Positions 1 through 9,140 of a stretch of 64,000 bases of DNA are shown in pieces. The stretch's first letter is position 1, and every line of letters starts with the position of its first letter. The position numbers and the translations under genes are program-made. Under the pieces are notes generated by a model that had not been told where the DNA came from, did no database searches, and was given only the letters and a program-made list of their open reading frames with translations. Source of the DNA: Buchnera aphidicola (Drepanosiphum platanoidis) (GTDB lineage Bacteria; Pseudomonadota; Gammaproteobacteria; Enterobacterales; Enterobacteriaceae); NCBI RefSeq assembly GCF_964020165.1, contig NZ_OZ026537.1, positions 310,001-374,000 on the forward strand, in the 5' to 3' direction.

Positions 1-1552
1 CGATGAAATCTCCTAAATGTGAATCTTCATCATCTCCAATTGGAGTTTCCATAGAAATTGGTTCTTTTGCAATTTTTAAAACTTTTCTAATTTTTTCTTC
101 TGGTATAAGCATTTTTTCAGATAATTCTTCTGGAGTAGGTTCTCTACCTATTTCTTGCAGTATCTGACGTGAAATTCTATTTAATTTATTTATTGTTTCT
201 ATCATATGAACAGGAATTCGAATTGTTCTGGCTTGATCCGCTATAGATCTAGTTATTGCTTGTCGAATCCACCATGTTGCATATGTAGAAAATTTATATC
301 CTCTTCTATATTCAAATTTATCTACAGCTTTCATTAATCCAATGTTTCCTTCTTGAATCAAATCTAAAAATTGTAATCCTCTATTAGTATATTTTTTTGC
401 AATTGAAATCACTAATCTTAAATTTGCTTCTACCATTTCTTTTTTTGCTTTTTTCGCTTGAATTTCTCCAATAGAAACCTTTTTATGAATTTTTTTTATA
501 TCAGTAATTTTTATTCCTACTTTTTTTTCAATTTTTTTTAAATTTTCTATATAAAATTTTATTTTTTTTTTTATTTTTTTTATTTTTTTAAACCATGGGC
601 TATTTTTTTTATTAAATATTTTTAGCCAAGTGTAGTTAGCTTCATTTTTTAAAAAATGATTAATAAAAATTTTTTTTGGTATTTTACCTTTTTTGATACA
701 TAATAAAATTATTTTATTTTCTTGTTTTTTAATTTTTGTAATATGTTGTTTAATTTTATTTAATAAAAAATCAAATTGTTTTGGAACTAATTTAAACTGT
801 TTAAATATTTTTGATAGTTTTTTAATTTCTTTAATAGATTTGTAATGATTACGTTTTTTTTTTTTAATTATTTTAATAGTTTTTAAATATTGATTTTTTA
901 GTTTTAAAAATTTTTCATATACTAATTTTTTATTTATAGAATTTTCTGAAAAATTATTTGTATCTTCTTTTATTTTACATTTTTTTCTTTCAAAATAATC
1001 TTTTTTTTTAGCTTTTTTTATTTTTTTTTTTTTAGATTTTTTTTCTATAAATCCAATAATTATATCAGATAATTTTATTTTTCCTAAAATTGAAAAATTA
1101 TATTGCTCTAAAATATAATTAATAGAATTTGGAAATTCTGCTATAGAAGATTGTATTGTTCGAATTCCTTTTTCTATTCTTTTTGCTATTTTTATTTCTC
1201 CTTCTCTGGTTAATAGTTCAACCGTCCCCATTTCTCTCATATACATTCTTATTGGATCAGTGGTTTTTACAAGATCAGATTCTACATTAGATAATACTTG
1301 AGCTGCTTCTTCTACAGCATCATCATCAGTATTTTCAGTGTTTGAATTATTTAAAATTAAATTTTCTGTATCAGGAATTTTATCAACTACTTGAATGCCC
1401 ATGTCGTTAATCATTTGAATAATTTCATTTATTCTTTCAGAGTTTGATAAATCTTCAGGTAAATGATCATTAATTTCAGAAAAAGTTAAATAGCCTTGTT
1501 CTTTTCCATATTTTATAAGTTTTTTTAAACGAGATTTTGGGTTTTGATCCAT
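1..1552 (-). CDS. rpoD: RNA polymerase sigma factor RpoD (sigma-70), 3' end cut by window edge
   Basis: Primary (housekeeping) sigma factor; the frame runs off the window start, so the C-terminal region 4 is not seen. The N-terminus starts [20 protein letters not shown] and continues with region 1.1-like LPEDL and DMGIQV. Region 1.2 is clear ([21 protein letters not shown]). Regions 2.1-2.4 are highly conserved, with [39 protein letters not shown] and the -10-reading [17 protein letters not shown]. Region 3 follows. The non-conserved insert between 1.2 and 2.1 has decayed into a Lys-rich stretch (about bases 480-1080 of the window), while the functional regions stay close to E. coli. It is the third gene of the rpsU-dnaG-rpoD operon, 101 bp after dnaG. 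The chosen ATG (complement of 1550-1552) matches the E. coli start. Confidence 0.97.
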   Translation of the reverse strand, partial: MDQNPKSRLKKLIKYGKEQGYLTFSEINDHLPEDLSNSERINEIIQMINDMGIQVVDKIPDTENLILNNSNTENTDDDAVEEAAQVLSNVESDLVKTTDPIRMYMREMGTVELLTREGEIKIAKRIEKGIRTIQSSIAEFPNSINYILEQYNFSILGKIKLSDIIIGFIEKKSKKKKIKKAKKKDYFERKKCKIKEDTNNFSENSINKKLVYEKFLKLKNQYLKTIKIIKKKKRNHYKSIKEIKKLSKIFKQFKLVPKQFDFLLNKIKQHITKIKKQENKIILLCIKKGKIPKKIFINHFLKNEANYTWLKIFNKKNSPWFKKIKKIKKKIKFYIENLKKIEKKVGIKITDIKKIHKKVSIGEIQAKKAKKEMVEANLRLVISIAKKYTNRGLQFLDLIQEGNIGLMKAVDKFEYRRGYKFSTYATWWIRQAITRSIADQARTIRIPVHMIETINKLNRISRQILQEIGREPTPEELSEKMLIPEEKIRKVLKIAKEPISMETPIGDDEDSHLGDFI

Positions 1553-1653
1553 GATATGACTCTCATTTATAATGTTAATTTTTAAGTAGTTTTATAAAAA
1601 ATTTTTTTTATAATGTTTAAGTAATAATGAAAGTAATTAATTTTTATAACGAA

Positions 1654-3423
1654 CTAATTAAATTTTTTTTTTGTTATATATTTATTAATCTTCCAAAAAA
1701 TTTTTTTTTCTTTTTTTGTTAATTTTTTTTTTTTACTTTTTAAAATTATTTTTTCTTGTTTTCGTTCTAAAGATTCTAAATATAATTTTTTTATTATTTC
1801 TAAAAATATTATTTTAATTTTTTTTTTAGAAATCATATTATTCCATGAAGATAAATTTTGTAAAGTAGAAAATATTTTTTTGTTTCTATATACTTCTAAA
1901 ATTTTAGCGGTATTAACATTTTTTATATTTAAACAATTTTTTAATATATTTATAAATATCTTAGATTCTTTAGAGTTTATTTTTTTTATTTTTTTAAATT
2001 TTATAATTTTTTTAGCTAAATTAGGATTTTGAATGATTAGACTAATTAAAATTTTAATTTTTATATTTTTTTGACAACTTTTTTTATTTTTTTTAAGTTT
2101 GTATGTAATTTTTTTTTTGTTATTAAAAATTTTTTTTAATTCATAAAAATCTGATATTCCAACTTTTTTACCTAATTTTTTTAAAAAAAATAATTTAACT
2201 AGTTTACCTGGAATTTTTTTTATTAAATGAATTGATTTTTTTAAAAAAAAAGTTTTTTCTTCAATTTTTTTAATTTTTTTTTTTTTTGAAATTGATTCGA
2301 ATAAAAAATCATCTATAGATAAAGCATTTAATATTCTTTTTTTAAATAAATGTAGTCCTTCTTTTCTAATAATAGAATCTGGATCTTCTCCTTTTGGTAA
2401 TAAAATAAATTTAATAGTTCTATTATCATATATATGTGGTAGTGATAATACAAAAGAATTCCACATTGCTTTTTTTCCTGCTGTATCTCCATCATAGCAG
2501 TATATTAATGTATTTGTATTTTTAAATAAAATTTTTAAATGTTCATTATTTAATGTGGTTCCTAATAGACCAACGCAATATTTTATATGAAATTGTGTTA
2601 ATGTAATAACATCGATATAACCTTCAACTAAAATTAAATATTTTAATAATTTAAAAATTTTTTTTTGTTCATATAGTCCATAAATTTGCTGGCTTTTATA
2701 AAATATTTTTGTTTCTTGTGAATTTATATATTTTGGACAATTGCTATCATTTATAATACGAGCTCCAAAACCCGTAGTTCTTCCATATATATCTCGTATT
2801 GGAAAAATTATTCTATTGATAAATTTACTAGATATAACATTATTTTTTTTTTTATAAAATAGTCCAGTATCATTTATATCAATTTTTTTGAATGATTTTT
2901 TTTTTATAATATTTAATAATTTAATATTACTTTTAAAATTTGAAAATCCGATAGAAAAAAATTCTATCATTTTTTTATTAATACCTCTATTTTTTAGATA
3001 TTTATATGCATATTTACTATTTTTTTTAAAAATGTTTTTATTATATATTTTTTTAGCGAATTTCATTAATGTAAAGAGATTGTTTTTATAATTAAATTTT
3101 TGAAGTTCTTGATTATTTTTTTTTTTTTTTGGATATTCTAAATTGTTTAATTTAGATAGTTCTTTAATAGTTTCTAAAAAATTTAAATTGTTATATTTCA
3201 TTAAAAAATCTATACTATTTCCATGTAATTGACATCCAAAACAATGAAAAAATTGTTTTTCATAATTTACAACAAAAGATGGAATTTTTTCATTATGAAA
3301 TGGACATTTTGCATAATAATTTTTTCCTTTTTTTTTTAATTCTATATAAGATCCTATTAAATCTATAATGTTAGTTTTTGATAGTATTTCGTAAATAAAT
3401 TCTTTTGGAATTTTTCTATTCAT
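1654..3423 (-). CDS. dnaG: DNA primase DnaG
   Basis: Makes the RNA primers for leading- and lagging-strand DNA replication and partners with the DnaB helicase. The protein has 589 residues against about 581 in E. coli. The N-terminal zinc finger is intact (C40, H43, C61, C64 in CPFH and CFGC). The catalytic core follows, with the TOPRIM signature EGYIDVI and the acidic DGDTAGKKA motif. The C-terminal third, corresponding to the DnaB-binding domain, is very Lys/Ile-rich and much less conserved, so helicase binding cannot be judged. It is the second gene of the rpsU-dnaG-rpoD operon. A hairpin lies between rpsU and dnaG. Confidence 0.96.
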   Translation of the reverse strand: MNRKIPKEFIYEILSKTNIIDLIGSYIELKKKGKNYYAKCPFHNEKIPSFVVNYEKQFFHCFGCQLHGNSIDFLMKYNNLNFLETIKELSKLNNLEYPKKKKNNQELQKFNYKNNLFTLMKFAKKIYNKNIFKKNSKYAYKYLKNRGINKKMIEFFSIGFSNFKSNIKLLNIIKKKSFKKIDINDTGLFYKKKNNVISSKFINRIIFPIRDIYGRTTGFGARIINDSNCPKYINSQETKIFYKSQQIYGLYEQKKIFKLLKYLILVEGYIDVITLTQFHIKYCVGLLGTTLNNEHLKILFKNTNTLIYCYDGDTAGKKAMWNSFVLSLPHIYDNRTIKFILLPKGEDPDSIIRKEGLHLFKKRILNALSIDDFLFESISKKKKIKKIEEKTFFLKKSIHLIKKIPGKLVKLFFLKKLGKKVGISDFYELKKIFNNKKKITYKLKKNKKSCQKNIKIKILISLIIQNPNLAKKIIKFKKIKKINSKESKIFINILKNCLNIKNVNTAKILEVYRNKKIFSTLQNLSSWNNMISKKKIKIIFLEIIKKLYLESLERKQEKIILKSKKKKLTKKEKKIFWKINKYITKKKFN

Positions 3424-3450
3424 AAAGTTAATTTTTTAAACAAAAATTTT

Positions 3451-3476
3451 GCCGTTTTGTTTAAATTAAAAACGGC
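3451..3476 (-). terminator. Hairpin between rpsU and dnaG (partial terminator candidate)
   Basis: An 8-bp stem, GCCGTTTT at 3451-3458 pairing with AAAACGGC at 3469-3476, is GC-rich at its base against a nearly pure A/T background. Read on the minus strand it is followed by AAAATTTTTG, a short U tract. In E. coli the same operon carries an intercistronic terminator exactly between rpsU and dnaG that lowers dnaG relative to rpsU, so position and structure agree. Whether it terminates here is inferred. Confidence 0.6.
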
Positions 3477-3513
3477 ATGTTAAATTAAAGATGTTTTAAA
3501 AATTTATAAAATT

Positions 3514-3729
3514 TTAATACATTCTAGTTCTTTTTAAATTTTCTCTAGCTAATTTTTTTGATAATCTTTTTTTTGCTGATGCTTTGGCCCTTTTTCTAGC
3601 TGTAGTTGGTTTTTCATAACATTCTCTTCTTCTTATTTCTGATAAAATTCCAGCTTTTTCACATGATCTTTTAAATCTTCTTAAAGCTATATCAAATGGT
3701 TCATTTTCACGAACTTGAATTATTGGCAT
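3514..3729 (-). CDS. rpsU: 30S ribosomal protein S21
   Basis: Small-subunit protein that helps ribosomes engage the Shine-Dalgarno region of mRNA. Its 71 residues equal the E. coli length, and it starts [20 protein letters not shown]. The [20 protein letters not shown] core and Arg/Lys-rich tail are typical of S21. The gene is unusually well conserved for this chromosome. It is the first gene of the rpsU-dnaG-rpoD operon and diverges from tsaD across an 85-bp spacer that must hold both promoters, as in enterobacteria. AGAGAAAA just upstream of the ATG is a weak ribosome-binding site. Confidence 0.97.
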   Translation of the reverse strand: MPIIQVRENEPFDIALRRFKRSCEKAGILSEIRRRECYEKPTTARKRAKASAKKRLSKKLARENLKRTRMY

Positions 3730-3814
3730 ATAATTTTTCTCTATTTTAGATTGATAATAAAATTTGTATGTTATTAATTTTATAATTTATTAAAAAGGTA
3801 ATATTAAGTATATT

Positions 3815-4831
3815 ATGAGAATATTAGGTATAGAAACTTCATGCGATGATACTGGAGTTGCAATATATGATGAAATTTATGGTTTAGTAAAAAATTTTTT
3901 ACATAATCAAAAAAAAAATCATAATAAGTATTATGGCATAGTTCCTGAATTAGCTGCAAGATTACATACAAAATATGTTCTAAAATTTTTAAGAAAATGT
4001 TTAAATTATTCTGTAAATACTAAAAATAAAATTGATGCTATTGCTTATACTGCAGGCCCAGGTTTGGTTGGTTCTTTATTAGTAGGAGCATCTATTGCTT
4101 CTTCTTTTGCATTTTCTTTAAATTTACCAATGATCTTGATTAATCATTTAGAAGGTCATTTATTATCTTCTATGATAGAACATAAAAATTTAAAATTTCC
4201 ATTTTTAACTCTTTTAATTTCTGGAAAAAATACTCAGTTAATTTATGCAAAAAAACTTGGAGATTATATAATTTTAGGAAAAACTTTAGATAATAGTGTA
4301 GGAGAAGTATTTGATAAGGTTGCTCGAGGTTTAAATTTAAATTATCCAGGAGGACCTGAAATTTATAAAATTTCTAAATTTGGAAAAAAAAATAATTATA
4401 ATTTTCCTAAACCTTTAATTTATAGTAAATGTTTTAATTTTAGTTTTTCTGGATTAAAAACTTCAGTTTTAAAAACTATATATAGCGAATCTAAATCTTT
4501 TCAGACGAAAGCAAATATTGCAACAGACTTTCAAAATTCTATAATAGAAATATTAATTAAAAAATGTTTTTCATGTTTATTACAAACTGGTTTAAATCGT
4601 TTAGTAATTACTGGTGGAGTAAGTTCAAATTTAAAATTAAGAAAAAAATTTATTTTTTTTTCTAAAAAATTTAAAAAAAAAATTTATTTTTCATCGCAAA
4701 AATTTTGCACAGATAATGGAGCAATGATTGCGTATGCTGGTTATTTAAAGTTTATTAATCATTGTTATCATAAAAATTCATATATTTTTGTAAATCCAAA
4801 ATGGAATATTGAAGATTCATGGGTTTTATAA
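3815..4831 (+). CDS. tsaD: tRNA N6-threonylcarbamoyladenosine transferase TsaD
   Basis: Catalytic subunit (with TsaB, TsaE and TsaC elsewhere) that transfers threonylcarbamoyl to A37 of tRNAs reading ANN codons. The protein has 338 residues (E. coli 337). The N-terminus MRILGIETSCDDT is the ASKHA/Kae1 signature, and the metal ligands H111 and H115 lie in the conserved HLEGH motif. Further motifs AYTAGPGLVGSLLVG, the glycine-rich YPGGP and GGVSSN are present. The gene diverges from rpsU and is followed by cca after 42 bp, probably as one transcript. Older name gcp. Confidence 0.97.
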   Translation: MRILGIETSCDDTGVAIYDEIYGLVKNFLHNQKKNHNKYYGIVPELAARLHTKYVLKFLRKCLNYSVNTKNKIDAIAYTAGPGLVGSLLVGASIASSFAFSLNLPMILINHLEGHLLSSMIEHKNLKFPFLTLLISGKNTQLIYAKKLGDYIILGKTLDNSVGEVFDKVARGLNLNYPGGPEIYKISKFGKKNNYNFPKPLIYSKCFNFSFSGLKTSVLKTIYSESKSFQTKANIATDFQNSIIEILIKKCFSCLLQTGLNRLVITGGVSSNLKLRKKFIFFSKKFKKKIYFSSQKFCTDNGAMIAYAGYLKFINHCYHKNSYIFVNPKWNIEDSWVL

Positions 4832-4873
4832 TTTTATATTTTTTAAAATTTACTTTAAGAGCAATTTTAAAAT

Positions 4874-6136
4874 ATGAAAGTATATTTAGTTGGAGGGGCA
4901 GTTAGAGATTTTTTATTAAAGCTTCCAGTACATGATAAAGATTGGGTAATAGTAGGGGGTAAATCGGAAGAATTATTAAGTAAAAAATATAAACAAGTTG
5001 GAAAAGATTTTCCAGTTTTTTTACATCCAAAGACTTTTGAAGAATATGCTTTAGCTAGAACAGAAAAAAAAAATGGAGTAGGTTATACAGGATTTTTAAC
5101 AAATTATTCAAAAAATATTACTTTAAAGCAAGATTTAAAAAGAAGAGATTTAACAATAAACGCTATAGCTCAAGATAGTAAAGGAAAATATATAGATCCT
5201 TTTAATGGAATAAAAGATTTGAAAAATCGTCTTTTAAAACATGTTTCTAATGCTTTTGAAGAAGATCCTTTAAGAGTTCTAAGAGTAGCAAGATTTTCTG
5301 CAAAATTATCAAATTTAGGTTTTGTAATTTATAAAAAAACTTTGAAAGTTATGAAACGAATAGTTGATAAAAAAGAAATTTTAAATTTAACGTCTCATAG
5401 AATTTGGAATGAGACAAAAAAATCTTTAGATACAAAATTTCCACATGTATATATTTTAGAATTAAATAATTGTTTCGCTTTTTCAACATTATTTCCTGAA
5501 ATTTATTATTTATATAAATTAAATTTAAAAAATATTTTTTTTAATTTTACTTCTATAAATACTGATTTAATTTTTAGATTAGCCAAATTTTCACAAAAAA
5601 ATGTTAATTTTGATACTCGTTTTATTTTTTTATGTCAGTTTTTAGTATCGTTTTTAGATTTTAATTTGGATATTAGAAAAAAGTCTTTTAGATTAAATTT
5701 TTATTCTTTTCTAATAAATAAAATGTTTATAAGATTAAATATTCCTACTAAAATTAAGAATATTACTATTATGATAATAAAATATTATTATATTTTTCAT
5801 AATATATTTTTATATTCTTCTGAAAAAATAATTTTTATTTTTAATAAAATAAACATATGGAGAAATCCTAATATATTAAATGAAATTTCTTCTTTAGTTA
5901 ATTTTTGCCCTTATTATAACAATTTTTGTTTATGTAAGAAAAAAAATTTTAAACCTTCAGAAATTTTGAAGATTTTATTTTTTATCTTACAATCTATATC
6001 TGTGAAATTTATTTTAAAAAAAGGATTAAAAGGTGTTTTTATAAAGAAAAAGTTAATAAATTTAAGAATTAAATTATTAGATTTTTATAGATTAAAAACT
6101 TTATCGATAGAATATAAAAAAAATAAAAATTTTTAA
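4874..6136 (+). CDS. cca: CCA-adding tRNA nucleotidyltransferase with degenerate HD domain
   Basis: Adds or repairs the 3'-CCA end of tRNAs. This is essential here because the three tRNA genes in the window do not encode CCA. The protein has 420 residues (E. coli 412). The N-terminal nucleotidyltransferase half is close to E. coli: GGAVRD at 7-12, the metal-binding D21 and D23 of DKDW, RRDLTINA at 90-97, and EEDPLRVLRVARF. The C-terminal half carried an HD phosphohydrolase domain in enterobacteria. Here the LCHDLGKG motif reads LCQFLVSF, so H255 and D256 have become Q and F, and the downstream HHGHG motif is missing. CCA addition should survive, while the phosphatase and phosphodiesterase activity is almost certainly lost. 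The gene converges with crr across a strong hairpin. Confidence 0.95.
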   Translation: MKVYLVGGAVRDFLLKLPVHDKDWVIVGGKSEELLSKKYKQVGKDFPVFLHPKTFEEYALARTEKKNGVGYTGFLTNYSKNITLKQDLKRRDLTINAIAQDSKGKYIDPFNGIKDLKNRLLKHVSNAFEEDPLRVLRVARFSAKLSNLGFVIYKKTLKVMKRIVDKKEILNLTSHRIWNETKKSLDTKFPHVYILELNNCFAFSTLFPEIYYLYKLNLKNIFFNFTSINTDLIFRLAKFSQKNVNFDTRFIFLCQFLVSFLDFNLDIRKKSFRLNFYSFLINKMFIRLNIPTKIKNITIMIIKYYYIFHNIFLYSSEKIIFIFNKINIWRNPNILNEISSLVNFCPYYNNFCLCKKKNFKPSEILKILFFILQSISVKFILKKGLKGVFIKKKLINLRIKLLDFYRLKTLSIEYKKNKNF

Positions 6137-6190
6137 TAATTTTTATTTTAAATTAGATATTATTGTTCAGATTTATGTTTTTTATATTTT

Positions 6191-6223
6191 TATTTAAACG
6201 GCGTGTGTATCGCCGTTTAAATA
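6191..6223. terminator. Bidirectional rho-independent terminator between cca and crr
   Basis: A perfect 13-bp inverted repeat (6191-6203 and 6211-6223; core AAACGGCG/CGCCGTTT) has a 7-base loop and is flanked by A/T tracts on both sides: AAATTTTTTTATT downstream on +, and AAAATATAAA on -. It is the strongest GC-containing hairpin in the first 10 kb and sits exactly between two convergent genes. Confidence 0.8.
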
Positions 6224-6243
6224 AAATTTTTTTATTATAAAAT

Positions 6244-6735
6244 TTATTTTGTTAACTTCATAATAGTATTTTTTCCTAAAATTACATTACCTTTTTTTTT
6301 TTTAATTTTTTTAAAGTCTTCTGTGTTTGAAATAATTATTGGAGTAATTATAGATTTTGATTCTTTTTTTAATAAATTTAAATCTACAGTTAAAATTAGT
6401 TCCCCTGTTTTTAAATTTTGATTTTCTTTAACATGACATTTAAATCCTTTTCCATTCATTTTTATAGTGTCAATTCCGAAATGAACAAACAACTGAACTC
6501 CATCTATTTTTGATTCTATAGAAAATGCATGTAAAGTTCTGAATATTTTACTAATTTTTCCATCAAAAGGAGCTACAATTTTATTATCAGAGGGATCTAT
6601 AGCTATTCCATCTCCAACTATTTTTTTAGAAAAAACAACATCTGGAACTTTTTTTATATTAATTATTTTTCCTGAAAGTGGAGCTTTAATTAAAAAATTT
6701 TTTTTTTTTTTAAAAAAATTAGAAATAAAGTTCAT
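6244..6735 (-). CDS. crr: PTS glucose-type EIIA component (IIA-Glc)
   Basis: Cytoplasmic phosphocarrier that passes phosphate from HPr to the membrane sugar permease. The protein has 163 residues (E. coli 169). Both active-site histidines are kept: H69 (HAFSIES) and the phosphorylated H85 (LFVHFGIDT). The glycine-rich KGF region follows. The N-terminal amphipathic segment is Lys/Phe-rich. It is the last gene of the ptsH-ptsI-crr operon and lies 33 bp after ptsI. In free-living relatives it also regulates adenylate cyclase and lactose uptake; those targets are unlikely here, so a pure transport role is inferred. Confidence 0.96.
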   Translation of the reverse strand: MNFISNFFKKKKNFLIKAPLSGKIINIKKVPDVVFSKKIVGDGIAIDPSDNKIVAPFDGKISKIFRTLHAFSIESKIDGVQLFVHFGIDTIKMNGKGFKCHVKENQNLKTGELILTVDLNLLKKESKSIITPIIISNTEDFKKIKKKKGNVILGKNTIMKLTK

Positions 6736-6768
6736 TTTTTATTTTTTTTCCGTTTATAAGAAATATTT

Positions 6769-8496
6769 TTAAAAAATTTTTAGTCGGTCATTAAATTTTT
6801 TTATTAATTTTAATATTTTTTTAGATGATGATTCATTGAGAACTTTTTTCGCTAGTTCTTTGGCTTTTTTAAAATTTGATTTTCTAATTATTTGTTTAAT
6901 ATATGGAATAGAAGAGGGGTTCATACTTAATTTATCAATTTTTAATCCTAATAATAATGCTGTTGATTTTTTTTCTCCAGCAAGTTCTCCACAAATACTT
7001 GTCCATTTTCCTTCTTTATGAGAGGCGTTAATGACTTTTTTTATTAGTTTTAATACAGCAGGGTGTAGTGGATTATATAAATGAGAAATTAAATCATTTC
7101 CTCTATCTACAGCTAAGGTATATTGGGTTAAATCATTTGTTCCAATACTAAAAAAATCTACTTCTTTTGCCAAATTTTTAGCAATAAGAGCAGAGGACGG
7201 GGTTTCAATCATTACTCCTATTTCTATTTTTTTATCAAATTTAATATTTTTTGAAGAAAGTTCTTTTTTTAATATTTTTATTTTTTTTTTTAAAAATAAT
7301 ACTTCTTCCAATGAAATTATCATTGGAAATAAAATTTTTACTTTTCCAAAAGCCGATGCTCTTAATATTGCTTTTAATTGATTATTTAATATTTCAATTC
7401 GATCAATAGATACTCTTATTGCTCTCCAACCTAAAAAAGGATTTTCTTCTTTAGGAAATTTCATATATGATAAATTTTTATCTCCTCCAATATCCATTGT
7501 TCGAATAATTACATATCCATTATTTACTTTTTTAGTTACTAATTTATAAGCTTTATATTGTTCTTCTTCTGAAGGTAAATTATTTCTATCCATAAATAAA
7601 AATTCAGTTCTATATAATCCTATACATTCTGCTCCATATTTTTTTGCTCTAGATACATCTTCGCAATTTCCTATATTAGCTCCAATTTCTATTTTTGTAC
7701 CATCTTTAGTAATAGTTGGTAAATTTTTCAATGACATTAATTTTTTTTTATTTTTTAAATATTTTTTTTGGAGTTTTTTAAATTTTTTTATTTCTTTAAT
7801 AGAAGGATTAATAATAATATTATTTGTTAGTCCATTTAAAATAATAAAATCTTCATTTTTTACAATTTTTGTAATATTTTTTGTTCCTACAATTGCTGGA
7901 ATTTCTAAAGATCGAGCCATAATTGAAGTATGTGATGTTTTACTTCCAATTTCTGTAATAAAACCTATAATATTTTTTAAATTTATTTGAGCTGTTTCTG
8001 ACGGAGTTAAATCTTGAGCAATTAAAATAGATTTTTGAGAAATATTTTTTAGTCTAGAAGTATTGATATTAAGAATATTTTTTAGAAGTCTCTTGCCTAT
8101 ATCTTGAATATCAATTATTCTATTTCTTAGATATTCATCTTTTATTTTTTTTAAAGATTTTATTTGATTGTTAATAATTTTTTTAATTGATAATTCAGCT
8201 GAAAAATTTTTTTTTTTTATCAAATATAAAACTTCTTTTTCTAATTCTATGTCTTCTAATAAAAGAATATGACTTTCAAATATTTCTTCTTTTTTTTTTC
8301 CTAAATTTTTTTTAGTTTTTATTTGGATTTTTTTTAGTTGTTTTAAAGATTTTTTTCTTGCAATATAAAATCGATTTATTTCATTTTCAATTTCTTTATG
8401 AAGAATTTTTTTTTTGTTAACGATAATATTTTCTTCCTCTAATAGTAGAGCTTTACCAAAAGCAACACCGGGGGATGCTATAATTCCTGATATCAT
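6769..8496 (-). CDS. ptsI: PTS enzyme I (phosphoenolpyruvate-protein phosphotransferase)
   Basis: Takes phosphate from phosphoenolpyruvate and gives it to HPr. The protein has 575 residues, exactly the E. coli length. The phosphorylated histidine lies in GSKTSHTSIMARSLEIPAIV. The PEP-binding C-terminal barrel carries GLYRTEFLFMDR, FPMI, IGVMIETPSSAL and FSIGTNDLTQYTLAVDR, and the catalytic cysteine is in SICGELAGE. All key residues are kept. It is the middle gene of ptsH-ptsI-crr; 166 bp of AT-rich spacer, longer than usual, separates it from ptsH. Confidence 0.97.
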   Translation of the reverse strand: MISGIIASPGVAFGKALLLEEENIIVNKKKILHKEIENEINRFYIARKKSLKQLKKIQIKTKKNLGKKKEEIFESHILLLEDIELEKEVLYLIKKKNFSAELSIKKIINNQIKSLKKIKDEYLRNRIIDIQDIGKRLLKNILNINTSRLKNISQKSILIAQDLTPSETAQINLKNIIGFITEIGSKTSHTSIMARSLEIPAIVGTKNITKIVKNEDFIILNGLTNNIIINPSIKEIKKFKKLQKKYLKNKKKLMSLKNLPTITKDGTKIEIGANIGNCEDVSRAKKYGAECIGLYRTEFLFMDRNNLPSEEEQYKAYKLVTKKVNNGYVIIRTMDIGGDKNLSYMKFPKEENPFLGWRAIRVSIDRIEILNNQLKAILRASAFGKVKILFPMIISLEEVLFLKKKIKILKKELSSKNIKFDKKIEIGVMIETPSSALIAKNLAKEVDFFSIGTNDLTQYTLAVDRGNDLISHLYNPLHPAVLKLIKKVINASHKEGKWTSICGELAGEKKSTALLLGLKIDKLSMNPSSIPYIKQIIRKSNFKKAKELAKKVLNESSSKKILKLIKKFNDRLKIF

Positions 8497-8662
8497 AAAA
8501 TTTACCTTTGAATTTTAAAAAAGTACTTTTTATTATTTTTTTTAATATTTCAATGAAAATTTTTAAGTAAAAATATTTATTAATTTTTATAAAATTTAAA
8601 ATTTAAAAAATTTTTGAAAAAATTTTTTAATATTTTAAATATTATAAAAATAAAAATTTTTA

Positions 8663-8920
8663 TTAGTTTAAATTAATTAATATTTTTTCTAAGGATGTGC
8701 ATGCTTTTTTTTCATCTGTTCCATTTATAATTATAGTAATAATACTACCTTTGGATATCCCTAAAGTTTGTAAATTAAATAAACTTTTTCCATTAGCTTC
8801 TTTCCCATCAAATTTAATTAATATTTCAGATTTAAATTGTTTTGCTTTTTTTACAAATAATGCAGCTGGTCTAATATGAAAACCATATTTTGCATTAATT
8901 TTAATTTTTTTTTTTAGCAT
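8663..8920 (-). CDS. ptsH: PTS phosphocarrier protein HPr
   Basis: Small carrier between enzyme I and the EIIA domains. It has 85 residues as in E. coli. The active-site H15-type motif reads GFHIRPA, and the Ser46 region reads NGKSLFNLQTLGI. It is the first gene of the PTS operon. In E. coli cysK and cysZ lie just upstream; here the 220 bp before ptsH hold no gene, and the divergent neighbour is ligA. Confidence 0.96.
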   Translation of the reverse strand: MLKKKIKINAKYGFHIRPAALFVKKAKQFKSEILIKFDGKEANGKSLFNLQTLGISKGSIITIIINGTDEKKACTSLEKILINLN

Positions 8921-9140
8921 TTTTTACCTTTTTTATTAAAAAAATGAAAATTTAGTATTTTGAATAAATTTTTTACATATTATAATTATATTAACATTAA
9001 TTATTTATCTCTAAATATAAAATTATTAAAAATATAGTTTTTTTGATATAAAATTATATTAATTATTTTGATTAATTTCATATATATTATTATTTTTTGC
9101 AATATAATAATTTTTGTTTTTTTATGTAAGGTAATAGTTA

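Noticed and set aside
2888-3091. Membrane-like small frame opposite dnaG
   Set aside because: Same antisense-composition effect; no ribosome-binding site and no neighbours suggesting a gene.
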